Source of the DNA: Cellulophaga sp. Hel_I_12
GTDB taxonomy: Bacteria > Bacteroidota > Bacteroidia > Flavobacteriales > Flavobacteriaceae
DNA length: 64,000 bases
Reading direction: 5' to 3'
Assembly (NCBI RefSeq): GCF_000799565.1
Contig: NZ_JUHB01000001.1
Span: 3,165,501 to 3,229,500, forward strand
Under the pieces are notes generated by a model. The model did not search any database and was not told the DNA's origin. It saw only the letters and a program-made list of their open reading frames with translations. Positions 44,523 to 54,894 of this stretch are shown one piece after another (positions within the stretch are counted from its first letter, which is position 1; every line of letters begins with the position of its first letter). The position numbers and the translations under genes are program-made.

Positions 44523-47378
44523 ATGGCAGATAATGCAACAATAAGGCTTAATAAGGTCCTAAGGGAACTGAACATTTCACTCGATAGGGCGGTAGATTTT
44601 CTGAGTTCCAAAGGTCATGATGTGGACGCAAGGCCTACCACTAAAATTTCTAATGAGGTGTATCAAGTGCTTGTGGACGGGTTTCAAACCGACATGAGCA
44701 AAAAAGTTGCGTCAAAAGAAGTTGGCGAGGAAAAAAGAAAAGAAAAGGAAGCTATTAGACAACAGCTAGAACAGGAGCAAGAAGAAAGGCGACTTGAGAG
44801 AGAAAAACGAAATGCTTCAGAGCAAATTGTTAGGGGTAAAGCCGAGATATCTGGTCCTAAAACTGTGGGTAAAATAGATTTAGATAAGAAAAAAACCGAG
44901 GCGGCGCCAGTAGTTCCTGAAAAGACGGAAAAGCCTGAAAAGCCAGCAGAAAAAATTGTAGCTGAAGAGCCTAAGAAAGAAACACCTAAAGTTGATGTGG
45001 TGAAAGCATCTTCTGAAAGGCCGAAGTTTAAGGTGGTTGATAAAATAGATTTATCTCCGGCAAAAAGTAAGGAAAAAGCAAAAGAGGACAAACCAGAGCC
45101 TCAAGCTGCCCCACCTGTTAAAGCTGAAAATAAAGACACTAAAACTCCCGATGCAGTTGCTCCTGTCGCCGAGGTTGAAAAACCAGCAGAGTCAGAGACG
45201 CTTACAACGCAATACAAGAAATTATCAGGGCCTAAAATAACGGGTGATAAAATAGATCTTTCCAAATTTGAAAAACCAAAGAAAAAGAAAGAAGTAGCAA
45301 GATCAGGTAGCGATGCCGCTGATAAAAAGAAGCGTAGAAGAAGAATAGTGAGCAGTGCTCCCGGCCAAGGTGCTAATACTGGAGGTCGACCAAATAGGCC
45401 TGGAGGAAATTCAGGACCAGGGAATAGAAGAGGACCAGTGGTGCGCGCTAATCCTGTGGCAAAAGTAGAGCCTACAGAAGAGGATGTTCAAAAGCAGGTT
45501 AGAGAAACTTTAGAAAAGCTTCAAGGAAAGTCTAAAAAAGGAAAAGGAGCTAAGTACAGAAGAGATAAGAGAGATCAGCACCGTCAACAGACAGAAAAAG
45601 ATCTTGAACAGCAAGAGCTGGATAATAAAATTTTAAAAGTTACCGAATTTGTTACTGCTAACGAGGTAGCAACAATGATGGATGTGCCTACAACTAAGAT
45701 TATTTCGGCGTGTATGTCTTTAGGGATCATGGTAACCATGAACCAGAGATTAGATGCAGAGACCTTGTCTATCGTTGCGGAAGAATTTGGCTTTGAAGTG
45801 GAGTTTGTTTCTGCTGAAATAGAAGAAGCTATCGAAGATCAATTAGATGCTCCTGAAGATTTAAAAGAGCGTGCTCCTATCGTTACAGTAATGGGTCACG
45901 TTGATCATGGTAAAACATCGTTGCTAGATTATATTCGTAAAGAAAATGTAATTGCAGGCGAAAGTGGTGGAATAACCCAGCATATTGGTGCGTATGGCGT
46001 TACCTTAGAAAACGATCAAAAAATTGCATTTTTAGATACACCAGGTCACGAAGCTTTTACCGCTATGCGTGCTCGTGGAGCGCAAGTAACGGATATTGCT
46101 ATTATTGTAGTGGCAGCTGATGATGATATTATGCCCCAAACTAAGGAGGCTATTAGTCATGCGCAAGCCGCAGGAGTACCTATTGTATTTGCGATAAATA
46201 AAATTGATAAGCCTAATGCTAACGTTGAAAAAATCAAAGATGGTCTGGCTCAAATGAATCTATTAGTAGAAGATTGGGGTGGTAAAATTCAATCTCAAGA
46301 TATTTCTGCGAAAACAGGTGAAGGTGTTAAAGAGCTCTTAGAAAAAGTGTTATTAGAGGCTGAATTACTGGAGCTTAAAGCAAATCCAGATAAATTAGCC
46401 ACAGGTACCGTGGTTGAAGCATTTTTAGATAAAGGTAGAGGGTATGTTTCTACGGTATTGGTTCAGGCAGGATCTTTAAAAATTGGAGATTATGTGCTTG
46501 CGGGTACGTGTAGTGGTAAAATTAAAGCGATGCAGGATGAGCGCGGGAATAGCGTTAAGATTGCCCCACCTTCTACACCCATTTCAATCCTTGGATTGGA
46601 TGGTGCGCCACAGGCTGGAGATAAATTTAATGTGCTAGAAGATGAGCGTGAGGCAAAACAGATAGCAGCAAAAAGAGGTCAATTATTGCGTGAGCAGTCT
46701 GTGAGAACGCAGCGTCATATTACGCTTGATGAAATAGGAAGACGAATTGCATTAGGAGACTTTAAAGAATTAAACATTATTCTTAAGGGAGATGTGGATG
46801 GTTCTGTGGAAGCATTAACAGATTCTTTCCAAAAACTATCAACCCCTGAAATTCAAGTAAATATTATACATAAAGCAGTTGGTCCTATTACAGAGTCTGA
46901 TGTGTTATTGGCTTCAGCTTCTGATGCGGTTATTATTGGTTTCAATGTAAGACCTATGGGTAATGCAAGAACTATTGCCGACAACGAAGAAATTGATATT
47001 AGAATGTACTCTATTATCTATGATGCGATCAATGATCTAAAAGATGCGATGGAAGGTATGCTTTCTCCAGAGATTAAAGAGGAGATTACCGGTACGGCTG
47101 AAATTAGAGAAACCTTTAAGATTTCTAAAATTGGTACTATTGCGGGATGTATGGTAACTAGTGGTAAAATTCTTAGGAGCGCCGGTATTCGTTTAATTAG
47201 AGACGGAGTGGTGGTCTATACAGGGGAACTTTCTTCTTTAAAACGATTTAAGGATGATGTAAAGGAAGTTGCCAAAGGTTATGATTGTGGTATTCAAATT
47301 AAGAACTACAATGATATTAGAGAGCTCGATATTGTCGAAGCTTTCCAAGAAGTTGCCGTTAAGAAAAAGTTGAAATAA
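44523..47378 (+). CDS. infB: Translation initiation factor IF-2
   Basis: A GTPase that places fMet-tRNA on the 30S subunit and promotes subunit joining. The 951-residue protein has a long N-terminal region of low complexity rich in Lys, Glu, Pro and Ala (about 60-340). The IF2 N-terminal domain 2 and the G domain follow, with [17 protein letters not shown] (G1), [10 protein letters not shown] (G2), [10 protein letters not shown] (G3), NKIDKP (G4) and SAKTGEG (G5). The C-terminal domains II-IV are complete, to [15 protein letters not shown] perfect hairpin terminator ends the operon. Confidence 0.97.
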   Translation: MADNATIRLNKVLRELNISLDRAVDFLSSKGHDVDARPTTKISNEVYQVLVDGFQTDMSKKVASKEVGEEKRKEKEAIRQQLEQEQEERRLEREKRNASEQIVRGKAEISGPKTVGKIDLDKKKTEAAPVVPEKTEKPEKPAEKIVAEEPKKETPKVDVVKASSERPKFKVVDKIDLSPAKSKEKAKEDKPEPQAAPPVKAENKDTKTPDAVAPVAEVEKPAESETLTTQYKKLSGPKITGDKIDLSKFEKPKKKKEVARSGSDAADKKKRRRRIVSSAPGQGANTGGRPNRPGGNSGPGNRRGPVVRANPVAKVEPTEEDVQKQVRETLEKLQGKSKKGKGAKYRRDKRDQHRQQTEKDLEQQELDNKILKVTEFVTANEVATMMDVPTTKIISACMSLGIMVTMNQRLDAETLSIVAEEFGFEVEFVSAEIEEAIEDQLDAPEDLKERAPIVTVMGHVDHGKTSLLDYIRKENVIAGESGGITQHIGAYGVTLENDQKIAFLDTPGHEAFTAMRARGAQVTDIAIIVVAADDDIMPQTKEAISHAQAAGVPIVFAINKIDKPNANVEKIKDGLAQMNLLVEDWGGKIQSQDISAKTGEGVKELLEKVLLEAELLELKANPDKLATGTVVEAFLDKGRGYVSTVLVQAGSLKIGDYVLAGTCSGKIKAMQDERGNSVKIAPPSTPISILGLDGAPQAGDKFNVLEDEREAKQIAAKRGQLLREQSVRTQRHITLDEIGRRIALGDFKELNIILKGDVDGSVEALTDSFQKLSTPEIQVNIIHKAVGPITESDVLLASASDAVIIGFNVRPMGNARTIADNEEIDIRMYSIIYDAINDLKDAMEGMLSPEIKEEITGTAEIRETFKISKIGTIAGCMVTSGKILRSAGIRLIRDGVVVYTGELSSLKRFKDDVKEVAKGYDCGIQIKNYNDIRELDIVEAFQEVAVKKKLK

Positions 47379-47397
47379 ATACCAAAGAGGTATGTCG

Positions 47398-47429
47398 AAA
47401 AAAAAGGAAGCCAAATGGCTTCCTTTTTT
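47398..47429 (+). terminator. Terminator of rimP-nusA-infB
   Basis: A 15-bp perfect stem: seven As plus GGAAGCCA, 2 nt, then the complement ending in seven Ts. The symmetry also suits the convergent SPOR gene. Confidence 0.92.
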
Positions 47430-47476
47430 TATTTTAAAATAATTTTACGCTAGGTATTATAAAAAGCGTTTTGATT

Positions 47477-47836
47477 TTATTTCGGATTAATAATAATAGC
47501 TGCTGGATATTTTTTTCTGACTTCATTATATTTTCTTTGGGCTTCTAAAGCTGTTTTTATACCCGTGATACGCACTCTGTAATCCACATCTACATGCACA
47601 ATTTTACAAGTCCAACCGGGGAAATCAACTTCAAAATTTGATTTTTTTTGATTGGCTAAATTGTACATTCCATTATATATTTGAATTTGATATTCTTCGG
47701 TAGTAGCATCCGAAGACTTGTAGATAGCAAGTAGTTTAGATACTTTGTCGTCTTGTTGCAGTGTAATCACTCCTTCTTGGGCATTACTGTATAGCGTGAA
47801 AAAGGTGAATATCAAGATGTTGATAGTTGTTTTCAT
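47477..47836 (-). CDS. Secreted SPOR-domain protein
   Basis: A 119-residue protein with a signal peptide (INILIFTFFTLYSNA, then QEGVI). A C-terminal SPOR-type segment contains CKIVHVDVDYRVRITGIKTALEAQRKYNEVRKKYPAAIII, described here by its key VRITGI and alternating helix/strand pattern. SPOR domains bind denuded peptidoglycan glycan strands, so the product is probably periplasmic and cell-wall associated. It is monocistronic, divergent from the act operon and convergent with infB. Confidence 0.8.
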   Translation of the reverse strand: MKTTINILIFTFFTLYSNAQEGVITLQQDDKVSKLLAIYKSSDATTEEYQIQIYNGMYNLANQKKSNFEVDFPGWTCKIVHVDVDYRVRITGIKTALEAQRKYNEVRKKYPAAIIINPK

Positions 47837-47952
47837 AATTTGTTATTTCAGTTTTAAAACTAGAGTGCAAAGATAATTTTTTAATTTTTAGAGAAAAGCA
47901 ATCTATTTTTATTTAGAATTGGTATAAATTGCAAATTATAAATACCTTAGCA

Positions 47953-47983
47953 TTTCGGAAATAAAGTCTATGTCGTATTTTTG
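47953..47983 (+). promoter_or_regulatory. Promoter of the act-cox operon
   Basis: TTTC at 47953-47956, exactly 19 nt, then TATTTTTG at 47976-47983: the Bacteroidota consensus with one mismatch in the -33 element. It lies 63 nt before the actA start and is the only good candidate for the eight-gene operon. Confidence 0.75.
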
Positions 47984-48045
47984 CATTCGGTTTCTTGGGG
48001 TATTTTTAGTGCACTTATTAGGAAATGTAAAAACCATGCCAAGAA

Positions 48046-49401
48046 ATGAATAGAAACAATTTTAATATGAAAAAGGTTACGTACCGCAATCAATTTTCTA
48101 AAGTTTTAGGTCTCAGTTTGTTAATCGGACTTTTGTTTTCAACAAGTCTTTTTTCTCAAGACGAAATCGCTTCTTCCGGTGATCCTGCAAAAGGTAAATC
48201 CTTGTTTAATCAAAATTGCGCTGCTTGTCATGCTTTAAATAGAAATATGACAGGTCCTGCTCTTGCCAATGTTGAAAGTCGGCTTGCAAGTGAAGAAGGT
48301 TTGGATAAGGAGTGGCTATATGCTTGGATCAAGAACAGTGCAGGTCTTATCGCTTCGGGCGATGCTTATGCTAATAAGATCTACAACGAGTACAACAAAG
48401 CAGCAATGACTGCTTTTCCAACATTGTCAAATGCGGATATCGATGATATTTTAGCCTATACGGCTGCACCGCCTCCGGCTCCTGTGGTTACTGCTGAAGC
48501 CCTTCCTGGAGAAGGAACTGCTGCATCAGGAGGTTTGTCAAACGAAGTGATACTAGGGGCTTTGGTTCTAGTTTTTGCGCTGCTTGTTATGATGTTGATT
48601 ATGGTCAACATGACTTTGCGCAGAATTGCAGAAGCAAACGGTGTTTTTGTTGAGAAGGAAGCGTCTGAAAAAAGAACTCCGATTTGGAAAGCTTTTGTTC
48701 AAAATCAATTTTTGGTTTTGGTAACCGTTATTTTCTTACTTCTGGGAAGTGCATATTTTGCTTATGGCTGGATGATGCAAGTAGGTGTTGATCAAGGTTA
48801 CGCCCCAATTCAACCCATACATTACTCGCATAAAATTCACGCTGGTGATAACAAGATTGATTGTCAATATTGCCATTCTTCAGCACGAGTATCTAAGCAT
48901 TCTGGAATACCTTCTTTGAATGTTTGTATGAATTGTCATAAATCTATTTATGAATACAAGGGAAATCCAGAAGGTCCGTCTAAAGAAGATTTAGCCAATG
49001 GGTATACCAATGAGTTTTATACTGGAGAAATTAAAAAACTATACAAAGCAGTAGGCTGGGATGAAGAAAATCAAAAATACACAGGGGAGTCTAAGTCTGT
49101 GGAATGGGTGAGAATTCATAACCTTCCTGATTTTGCTTACTTTAACCACTCTCAACACGTAACTGTTGGTGGTATTGAATGTCAAACCTGTCATGGTCCA
49201 GTGGAAGAAATGGAGATTATGTATCAATTTTCACCGTTAACGATGGGTTGGTGTATTAACTGCCACAGAGAAACTAATGTGAAGGTAGAAGGCAATGAAT
49301 ATTATGAAAAAATTCATGCAGAACTTTCTAAAAAGTATGGTGTTGAAACCTTGACAGCTGCCCAAATGGGTGGATTGGAATGTGGTAAGTGTCACTATTA
49401 A
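48046..49401 (+). CDS. actA: Alternative complex III subunit A, six-haem cytochrome c
   Basis: The multihaem electron-transfer subunit of the quinol:cytochrome c oxidoreductase alternative complex III. A signal peptide is followed by a monohaem cytochrome c domain (CAACH, C58-H62), then two membrane helices (about 168-190 and 220-243). A periplasmic part carries five more haem motifs: CQYCH, CMNCH, CQTCH, CINCH and CGKCH, the last at the C terminus. Six CxxCH in total, one more than the pentahaem ActA of Rhodothermus. The start could also be the ATG at 48067 (residue 8), which gives a tidier signal peptide. First gene of actABCDEF-coxBA. Confidence 0.93.
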   Translation: MNRNNFNMKKVTYRNQFSKVLGLSLLIGLLFSTSLFSQDEIASSGDPAKGKSLFNQNCAACHALNRNMTGPALANVESRLASEEGLDKEWLYAWIKNSAGLIASGDAYANKIYNEYNKAAMTAFPTLSNADIDDILAYTAAPPPAPVVTAEALPGEGTAASGGLSNEVILGALVLVFALLVMMLIMVNMTLRRIAEANGVFVEKEASEKRTPIWKAFVQNQFLVLVTVIFLLLGSAYFAYGWMMQVGVDQGYAPIQPIHYSHKIHAGDNKIDCQYCHSSARVSKHSGIPSLNVCMNCHKSIYEYKGNPEGPSKEDLANGYTNEFYTGEIKKLYKAVGWDEENQKYTGESKSVEWVRIHNLPDFAYFNHSQHVTVGGIECQTCHGPVEEMEIMYQFSPLTMGWCINCHRETNVKVEGNEYYEKIHAELSKKYGVETLTAAQMGGLECGKCHY

Positions 49402-49436
49402 AAAATTAATAAGAAGATAATTTCAGAGATATATTT

Positions 49437-52400
49437 ATGGCATCAAACAAAAAATATTGGAAAAGTGAAGCGGAGTTAAATCCAAACGATTCCATTGTTG
49501 AGGCGCTAAGACATAATGAGTTTGTTCAAGATATTCCTGTGGATGAATTTTTAGGAGATAAGGATAACTTGGCTTCTTCATCAACGAACAGAAGAGATTT
49601 CTTGAAATATGTTGGTTTTAGTACTGCTGCTGCTACTTTAGCAGCCTGTGAAGGACCGGTAATTAAATCTATTCCTTATGTTGTGCAACCAGAGACGATA
49701 ATTCCTGGAATAGCAAACTTTTACGCGACAACCATTGCAAATGGTTTTGATTTTTCAAGTGTACTAGTAAGAACTAGAGAAGGAAGACCTATTTCAATTC
49801 AGAACAACGTAGATGCTAAAGTAAATGGCGGTGCTAACGCAAGAGTCAATGCATCGGTTTTAGGTTTGTATGATAGCACTCGTTTGCAAGGGCCTATGCA
49901 AAATGGCGAAGCTATCGACTGGAGCGATTTAGATGCTGCGGTTAAGAATGGTTTAGCAGCTGCTCAAAATTCAGGCAAGCAAATTGTACTCTTAACCCAG
50001 ACCTATGCTAGTCCTTCTACGGAAAGATTGGTAGGTGATTTTAAAGCGTCATACGCCAATGTGAAGCACATTTCTTATGATGCCATATCAGAAGATGCGG
50101 CATTAAATGCCTTTGAAGCTAAATACGGAGAAAGAGCCTTAGCAGATTATGATTTTTCTAAGGCAGAGGTAATCGTGTCTTTCGGTGCTGACATTTTAGG
50201 TGATTGGCAAGGTGGAGGTTTTGATAGTGGATATTCTAAAGGACGTATTCCTCAAAATGGTAAAATGTCGCGACACATTCAGTTCGAGGCAAATATGTCA
50301 TTAACGGGAGCGAATGCTGATAAGAGAATTCCTTTAAAGCCAAGTGAGCAAAAAGTGGCATTGGCAAAGTTATATGCCAAATTAAATAATACATCAGTTG
50401 GCGGAAGCTTAAGTGATGCGGCTACTAAAGCAGTAGATGCTGCAGCAGCTCAAATTCGTAAAGCAGGTACTGCGGCAGTAGTGGTAACTGGTTTAGATGA
50501 CCTTAATGCTCAGGCAGTTGTTTTAGCTATAAATGAACAAATAAAGAGCGCAGCTTTTGATGTTGCAGCTCCAAAATATACAAGACAGGGTAATGTAAAA
50601 GAAGTCAATACCTTAGTTGCTGATATGAAAGCTGGTAAGGTTGGTGTATTGCTTATGGATGGTGTAAACCCTGCATATTCACTACCTAATGCTTCTGACT
50701 TTTTAGAGGGACTTCAAACAGTTGGTTTATCTGTTAGTTTTTCTACCAATACAAACGAAACTACAATAGCTACGCAATATACAGGTGCTAGCTCCTATTT
50801 CTTAGAATCTTGGGGTGATGTTCAAATGAAAAAAGGACATTACGGCTTAATGCAACCAACGATTAAAGAATTATTTGATACACGTCAATTCCAATCGTCA
50901 CTATTAGTTTGGATGGGAAATGACAAAACGTACTATGAATATATAAAAGAGACTTGGACTACTTCTATTTTGGGAGAGAGTGAATGGAACAAAGCACTGC
51001 ATGATGGTGTGTTTTCCGCTTCAACTACTGTTTTAAGTGATCTTGATTCGGCTGTAAGTGCCATCGTTGCACCAATGTCAGAAGTTGCTGTTGATCAGGC
51101 TACAGTTGTACCTTTGGCTTCTGCTCTCCGTGACCTATCAAATGCCACGGTAGCTGATATGGAATTAAGCTTATATTCCAAAGTAGGTATGGGTGACGGT
51201 CAAATGGCGAATAACCCTTGGTTGCAAGAATTTCCAGATCCTATTTCTCGTGTTTCATGGGACAATTATGTTACCGTATCTAAAACAGATGCTGAAAAAT
51301 TAGGGTTCGTTAACGAACATGTGGCGAATGGCGGTTTAGATGGTAGCTATGCAAAAGTCACTGTGGGTGGTGTTGCTGTTGAAAATGTTCCGGTTATTAT
51401 TCAACCAGGACAAGCTGTTGGAACTATTGGTTTAGCCTTGGGCTATGGAAGGCTAGAAGGGATGAAAACCGAAATGCAGACAGGTGTTAACGCTTATCCG
51501 CTTTATCAGAATTTTTCAAGTAGCCAGACGGTTTCTATTGAGAAATCCGCAGGACTTCATGAGTTTGCTTGTGTGCAGTTGCAAAAAACCCTAATGGGTA
51601 GAGAAGATATTATAAAAGAAACAACCCTCGAAATATTTAATACCAAAGAAGCTCAGGATTGGAATAAAAAGCCAATGGTTTCTTTAGATCACCAAGAAGT
51701 CGCTGCTTCATCTGTAGATTTATGGGAAAGCTTTGATCGTTCTATTGGGCATCATTTTAATTTATCGATAGACTTGAATGCCTGTACTGGTTGTGGAGCT
51801 TGTGTTATTGCATGTCATGCAGAAAACAACGTACCTGTAGTAGGGAAAAAAGAGATAAGAGTGTCAAGAGATATGCACTGGCTGCGTATTGATAGGTACT
51901 ATTCTTCTGAAGATACGTTTGCCGACGATATTGAAGCAAAAGATAGCACTGATGGCCTAGGTTTAGGAAACTATTTAGTGGGTGACGGAGAAGGAGATGG
52001 TTCTTTGTCTACATTCAGTAGATTAGAAGATCCTTCCTTGAATCCTCAAGTTGCTTTTCAGCCTGTAATGTGTCAGCATTGTAACCATGCACCTTGTGAA
52101 ACGGTTTGTCCGGTTGCGGCAACTACACATAGTCGTCAAGGTCAAAATCATATGGCCTATAACCGTTGTGTAGGTACTAGATATTGTGCGAACAACTGTC
52201 CTTATAAAGTACGTAGATTTAACTGGTTCTTGTATAATAACAACGACGAGTTCGATTACCACATGAATAATGACTTAGGTAAAATGGTTATTAATCCAGA
52301 TGTTACCGTACGTTCAAGAGGGGTTATGGAAAAATGTTCTATGTGTATTCAAAAAACGCAGAAAACTATTCTTGACGCTAAGCGCGATGGTCGCGTGATA

Positions 52401-52595
52401 GAAGACGGTGAGTTCCAAACGGCATGTTCTTCAGCGTGTAACAATGGGGCAATGGTATTTGGAGATATCAATGATAAAGACAGTAAAATAGCTGATCTTA
52501 AAGAGAGTAATCGTATGTATCACTTGTTAGAATATGTGGGTACAAAACCTAACGTGTTTTATCATGTGAAAGTGAGAAATACGGAAGAAGCATAA
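49437..52595 (+). CDS. actB: Alternative complex III subunit B, iron-sulfur protein
   Basis: A 1052-residue fusion of a molybdopterin-oxidoreductase-like half and an iron-sulfur half. Residues about 48-65 carry a twin-arginine-type signal, RRDFLKYVGFSTAAATLAAC, with a lipobox-like cysteine. The first half resembles catalytic subunits of CISM enzymes but such ActB proteins bind no molybdenum. The second half has four cysteine clusters: CTGCGACVIAC, CQHCNHAPCETVCP, CVGTRYCANNCPYKVRRFNW and CSMC...CSSAC. They fit three [4Fe-4S] centres and one [3Fe-4S]. It passes electrons from quinol towards ActA. It starts 35 nt after actA. Confidence 0.95.
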   Translation: MASNKKYWKSEAELNPNDSIVEALRHNEFVQDIPVDEFLGDKDNLASSSTNRRDFLKYVGFSTAAATLAACEGPVIKSIPYVVQPETIIPGIANFYATTIANGFDFSSVLVRTREGRPISIQNNVDAKVNGGANARVNASVLGLYDSTRLQGPMQNGEAIDWSDLDAAVKNGLAAAQNSGKQIVLLTQTYASPSTERLVGDFKASYANVKHISYDAISEDAALNAFEAKYGERALADYDFSKAEVIVSFGADILGDWQGGGFDSGYSKGRIPQNGKMSRHIQFEANMSLTGANADKRIPLKPSEQKVALAKLYAKLNNTSVGGSLSDAATKAVDAAAAQIRKAGTAAVVVTGLDDLNAQAVVLAINEQIKSAAFDVAAPKYTRQGNVKEVNTLVADMKAGKVGVLLMDGVNPAYSLPNASDFLEGLQTVGLSVSFSTNTNETTIATQYTGASSYFLESWGDVQMKKGHYGLMQPTIKELFDTRQFQSSLLVWMGNDKTYYEYIKETWTTSILGESEWNKALHDGVFSASTTVLSDLDSAVSAIVAPMSEVAVDQATVVPLASALRDLSNATVADMELSLYSKVGMGDGQMANNPWLQEFPDPISRVSWDNYVTVSKTDAEKLGFVNEHVANGGLDGSYAKVTVGGVAVENVPVIIQPGQAVGTIGLALGYGRLEGMKTEMQTGVNAYPLYQNFSSSQTVSIEKSAGLHEFACVQLQKTLMGREDIIKETTLEIFNTKEAQDWNKKPMVSLDHQEVAASSVDLWESFDRSIGHHFNLSIDLNACTGCGACVIACHAENNVPVVGKKEIRVSRDMHWLRIDRYYSSEDTFADDIEAKDSTDGLGLGNYLVGDGEGDGSLSTFSRLEDPSLNPQVAFQPVMCQHCNHAPCETVCPVAATTHSRQGQNHMAYNRCVGTRYCANNCPYKVRRFNWFLYNNNDEFDYHMNNDLGKMVINPDVTVRSRGVMEKCSMCIQKTQKTILDAKRDGRVIEDGEFQTACSSACNNGAMVFGDINDKDSKIADLKESNRMYHLLEYVGTKPNVFYHVKVRNTEEA

Positions 52596-52630
52596 AATAA
52601 ATTAAGATCAACGTAACTATACTATAAAAT

Positions 52631-54358
52631 ATGGCGTCGCATTACGAAGCACCTATTAGAAAACCTTTAGTACTTGGAAACAAGAGCTACCACGACATTT
52701 CTGTGGATATCGCTCGTCCAGTGGAAGGAAAAGCCAACAAACAATGGTGGATTGTTTTTTCTATAGCATTAGTAGCATTTCTTTGGGGTATTGGGTGTAT
52801 CATCTATACCGTTTCTACAGGAATTGGTACTTGGGGATTAAATAAAACAGTTGGATGGGCATGGGATATTACTAACTTCGTTTGGTGGGTTGGTATTGGT
52901 CACGCTGGAACATTAATTTCTGCAGTACTTTTATTATTTCGTCAAAAATGGAGAATGGCAATTAACCGTTCTGCTGAGGCAATGACAATTTTTTCGGTAG
53001 TACAAGCGGGTTTATTTCCAATCATTCACATGGGACGTCCTTGGTTGGCATATTGGGTACTACCTATACCAAATCAATTTGGATCTTTATGGGTAAACTT
53101 TAACTCCCCTTTGCTTTGGGATGTATTTGCAATATCAACCTATTTATCTGTTTCCTTGGTATTTTGGTGGACAGGTTTATTACCAGATTTTGCAATGATT
53201 AGAGATAGAGCTGTAAGGCCGTTTCAGAAGAAAATATACGCCTTACTTAGTTTTGGTTGGTCGGGTAGAGCAAAAGATTGGCAGCGTTTTGAAGAAGTTT
53301 CTTTGGTTTTAGCTGGTTTAGCTACACCACTGGTACTTTCAGTACATACTATTGTATCTTTTGATTTTGCTACTTCGGTAATCCCAGGATGGCATACTAC
53401 TATTTTTCCACCGTACTTCGTAGCAGGAGCTATCTTCTCAGGGTTTGCGATGGTAAATACCTTACTAATTATCATGCGTAAAGTATGTAGTTTAGAAGAT
53501 TATATTACGATTCAGCATATAGAGTTAATGAACATTGTTATTATGTTAACGGGTTCTATTGTTGGTTGTGCGTATATCACAGAATTATTTATGGCTTGGT
53601 ATTCTGGTGTAGAATACGAGCAGTACGCATTTTTAAATAGAGCTACTGGTCCTTATGCTTGGGCGTATTGGGCAATGATGACCTGTAATGTTTTCTCACC
53701 ACAATTTATGTGGTCTAAAAAATTACGTACAAGTATTACGTTTTCATTCGCTATTTCAATAGTAGTAAATATTGGTATGTGGTTTGAGCGTTTTGTTATT
53801 ATCGTAACATCCCTACACCGTGACTATTTACCGTCATCGTGGACTATGTTTTCCCCTACTTTTGTAGATATAGGTATATTTGTTGGTACTATAGGATTCT
53901 TTTTTGTATTATTCTTACTCTATGCTAGAACATTCCCTGTGATTGCGCAAGCTGAAGTAAAATCGATTATGAAATCATCGGGAGAAAAGTACAAATTATT
54001 ACGTGATGCTGGAAAGCCACTTTACGAGATAAAAAATGAAGTAGTACTTAAGGAAAAAATTGTAGAGGAAAAATCACTACCACTAGATGCTGATAAAGAA
54101 AAGGTTTCCTCTTTACTTGCGGCTATAGGAGTATTTGATCCAAAATCAGATACGCCAGATGATCTTAAAATGATTAAAGGTGTTGGACCTCAAATGGAGA
54201 AAACATTAAACCAGTTAGGTATTTTTAAGTTTTCTCAGGTGTCTAAAATGACAGAAAAAGAATACGATTTGTTAGATTCTATTACGAGTTCTTTCCCTGG
54301 AAGAGCGCAGAGAGATGATTGGGCAGGTCAAGCTAAGATTTTAAATAACAATAAATAG
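52631..54358 (+). CDS. actC: Alternative complex III subunit C (NrfD-like) with HhH-like C-terminal tail
   Basis: The quinol-binding membrane subunit, about ten helices, of the NrfD/PsrC family; it contains NKTVGWAWDITNFVWWVGI and GHAGTLISAVLLLFRQKWR, characteristic of the family. Helices end near residue 440 and a charged linker follows. Residues 508-575 form an extra domain, DDLKMIKGVGPQMEKTLNQL with later DDWAGQAKI, resembling a helix-hairpin-helix fold and alignable with the tail of ribosomal protein S2 in this window. ActC in Rhodothermus, as I recall, is shorter and lacks it. The stop is 2 nt before actD. Confidence 0.95.
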   Translation: MASHYEAPIRKPLVLGNKSYHDISVDIARPVEGKANKQWWIVFSIALVAFLWGIGCIIYTVSTGIGTWGLNKTVGWAWDITNFVWWVGIGHAGTLISAVLLLFRQKWRMAINRSAEAMTIFSVVQAGLFPIIHMGRPWLAYWVLPIPNQFGSLWVNFNSPLLWDVFAISTYLSVSLVFWWTGLLPDFAMIRDRAVRPFQKKIYALLSFGWSGRAKDWQRFEEVSLVLAGLATPLVLSVHTIVSFDFATSVIPGWHTTIFPPYFVAGAIFSGFAMVNTLLIIMRKVCSLEDYITIQHIELMNIVIMLTGSIVGCAYITELFMAWYSGVEYEQYAFLNRATGPYAWAYWAMMTCNVFSPQFMWSKKLRTSITFSFAISIVVNIGMWFERFVIIVTSLHRDYLPSSWTMFSPTFVDIGIFVGTIGFFFVLFLLYARTFPVIAQAEVKSIMKSSGEKYKLLRDAGKPLYEIKNEVVLKEKIVEEKSLPLDADKEKVSSLLAAIGVFDPKSDTPDDLKMIKGVGPQMEKTLNQLGIFKFSQVSKMTEKEYDLLDSITSSFPGRAQRDDWAGQAKILNNNK

Positions 54359-54360
54359 AT

Positions 54361-54882
54361 ATGGCCTCTAAAGTTATACATGCATTTTATACAGATGACG
54401 ACGTGCTAATGCACGCTGTGAAAAAGGTAAAAGAAGCGAAACATCATATTGAGGAAGTATATTGTCCTTTTCCAGTTCATGGGCTAGATAAGGCGATGGG
54501 ACTGAGTTCAACCAGGTTGGCCATTACGTCGTTCATGTATGGATGTGTTGGTTTGGCTGTTGCTATTACTATGATGAATTATATGATGATTCAAGACTGG
54601 CCAATGGATATTGGTGGAAAACCAAGTTTTAGTTACATAGAAAACATGCCTGCTTTTGTACCGATTATGTTTGAGCTTACCATTTTCTTTGCAGCGCATT
54701 TAATGGTAATTACCTTCTACATGAGAAGTAGATTATGGCCTTTTAAAGAAGCTGAAAACCCAGATAAAAGAACAACTGACGATCATTTTTTAATGGAAAT
54801 TGAGATTCATAATAACGAGGATGAATTAATGCAATTACTAGCGGAAACAGGAGCAGTTGAAATAAATATTTCAGAAAAGTAG
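54361..54882 (+). CDS. actD: Alternative complex III subunit D (DUF3341)
   Basis: A 173-residue subunit of the quinol oxidoreductase. A cytoplasmic N-terminal ferredoxin-like domain (residues about 1-55, with HHIEEVYCPFPVHGLDKAMG) is followed by two membrane helices, AITSFMYGCVGLAVAITMMN and FVPIMFELTIFFAAHLMVI. The C terminus is acidic. This is the DUF3341 pattern of ActD. It starts 2 nt after actC and 12 nt separate it from actE, so the coupling is tight. Confidence 0.93.
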   Translation: MASKVIHAFYTDDDVLMHAVKKVKEAKHHIEEVYCPFPVHGLDKAMGLSSTRLAITSFMYGCVGLAVAITMMNYMMIQDWPMDIGGKPSFSYIENMPAFVPIMFELTIFFAAHLMVITFYMRSRLWPFKEAENPDKRTTDDHFLMEIEIHNNEDELMQLLAETGAVEINISEK

Positions 54883-54894
54883 TTCAAAAGAGAT

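Noticed and set aside
44684..45091. A 135-codon open frame antisense to infB
   Set aside because: It is a by-product of the repetitive Lys/Glu/Pro coding of the IF-2 N-terminal region, with a Ser/Phe-rich translation lacking any domain.
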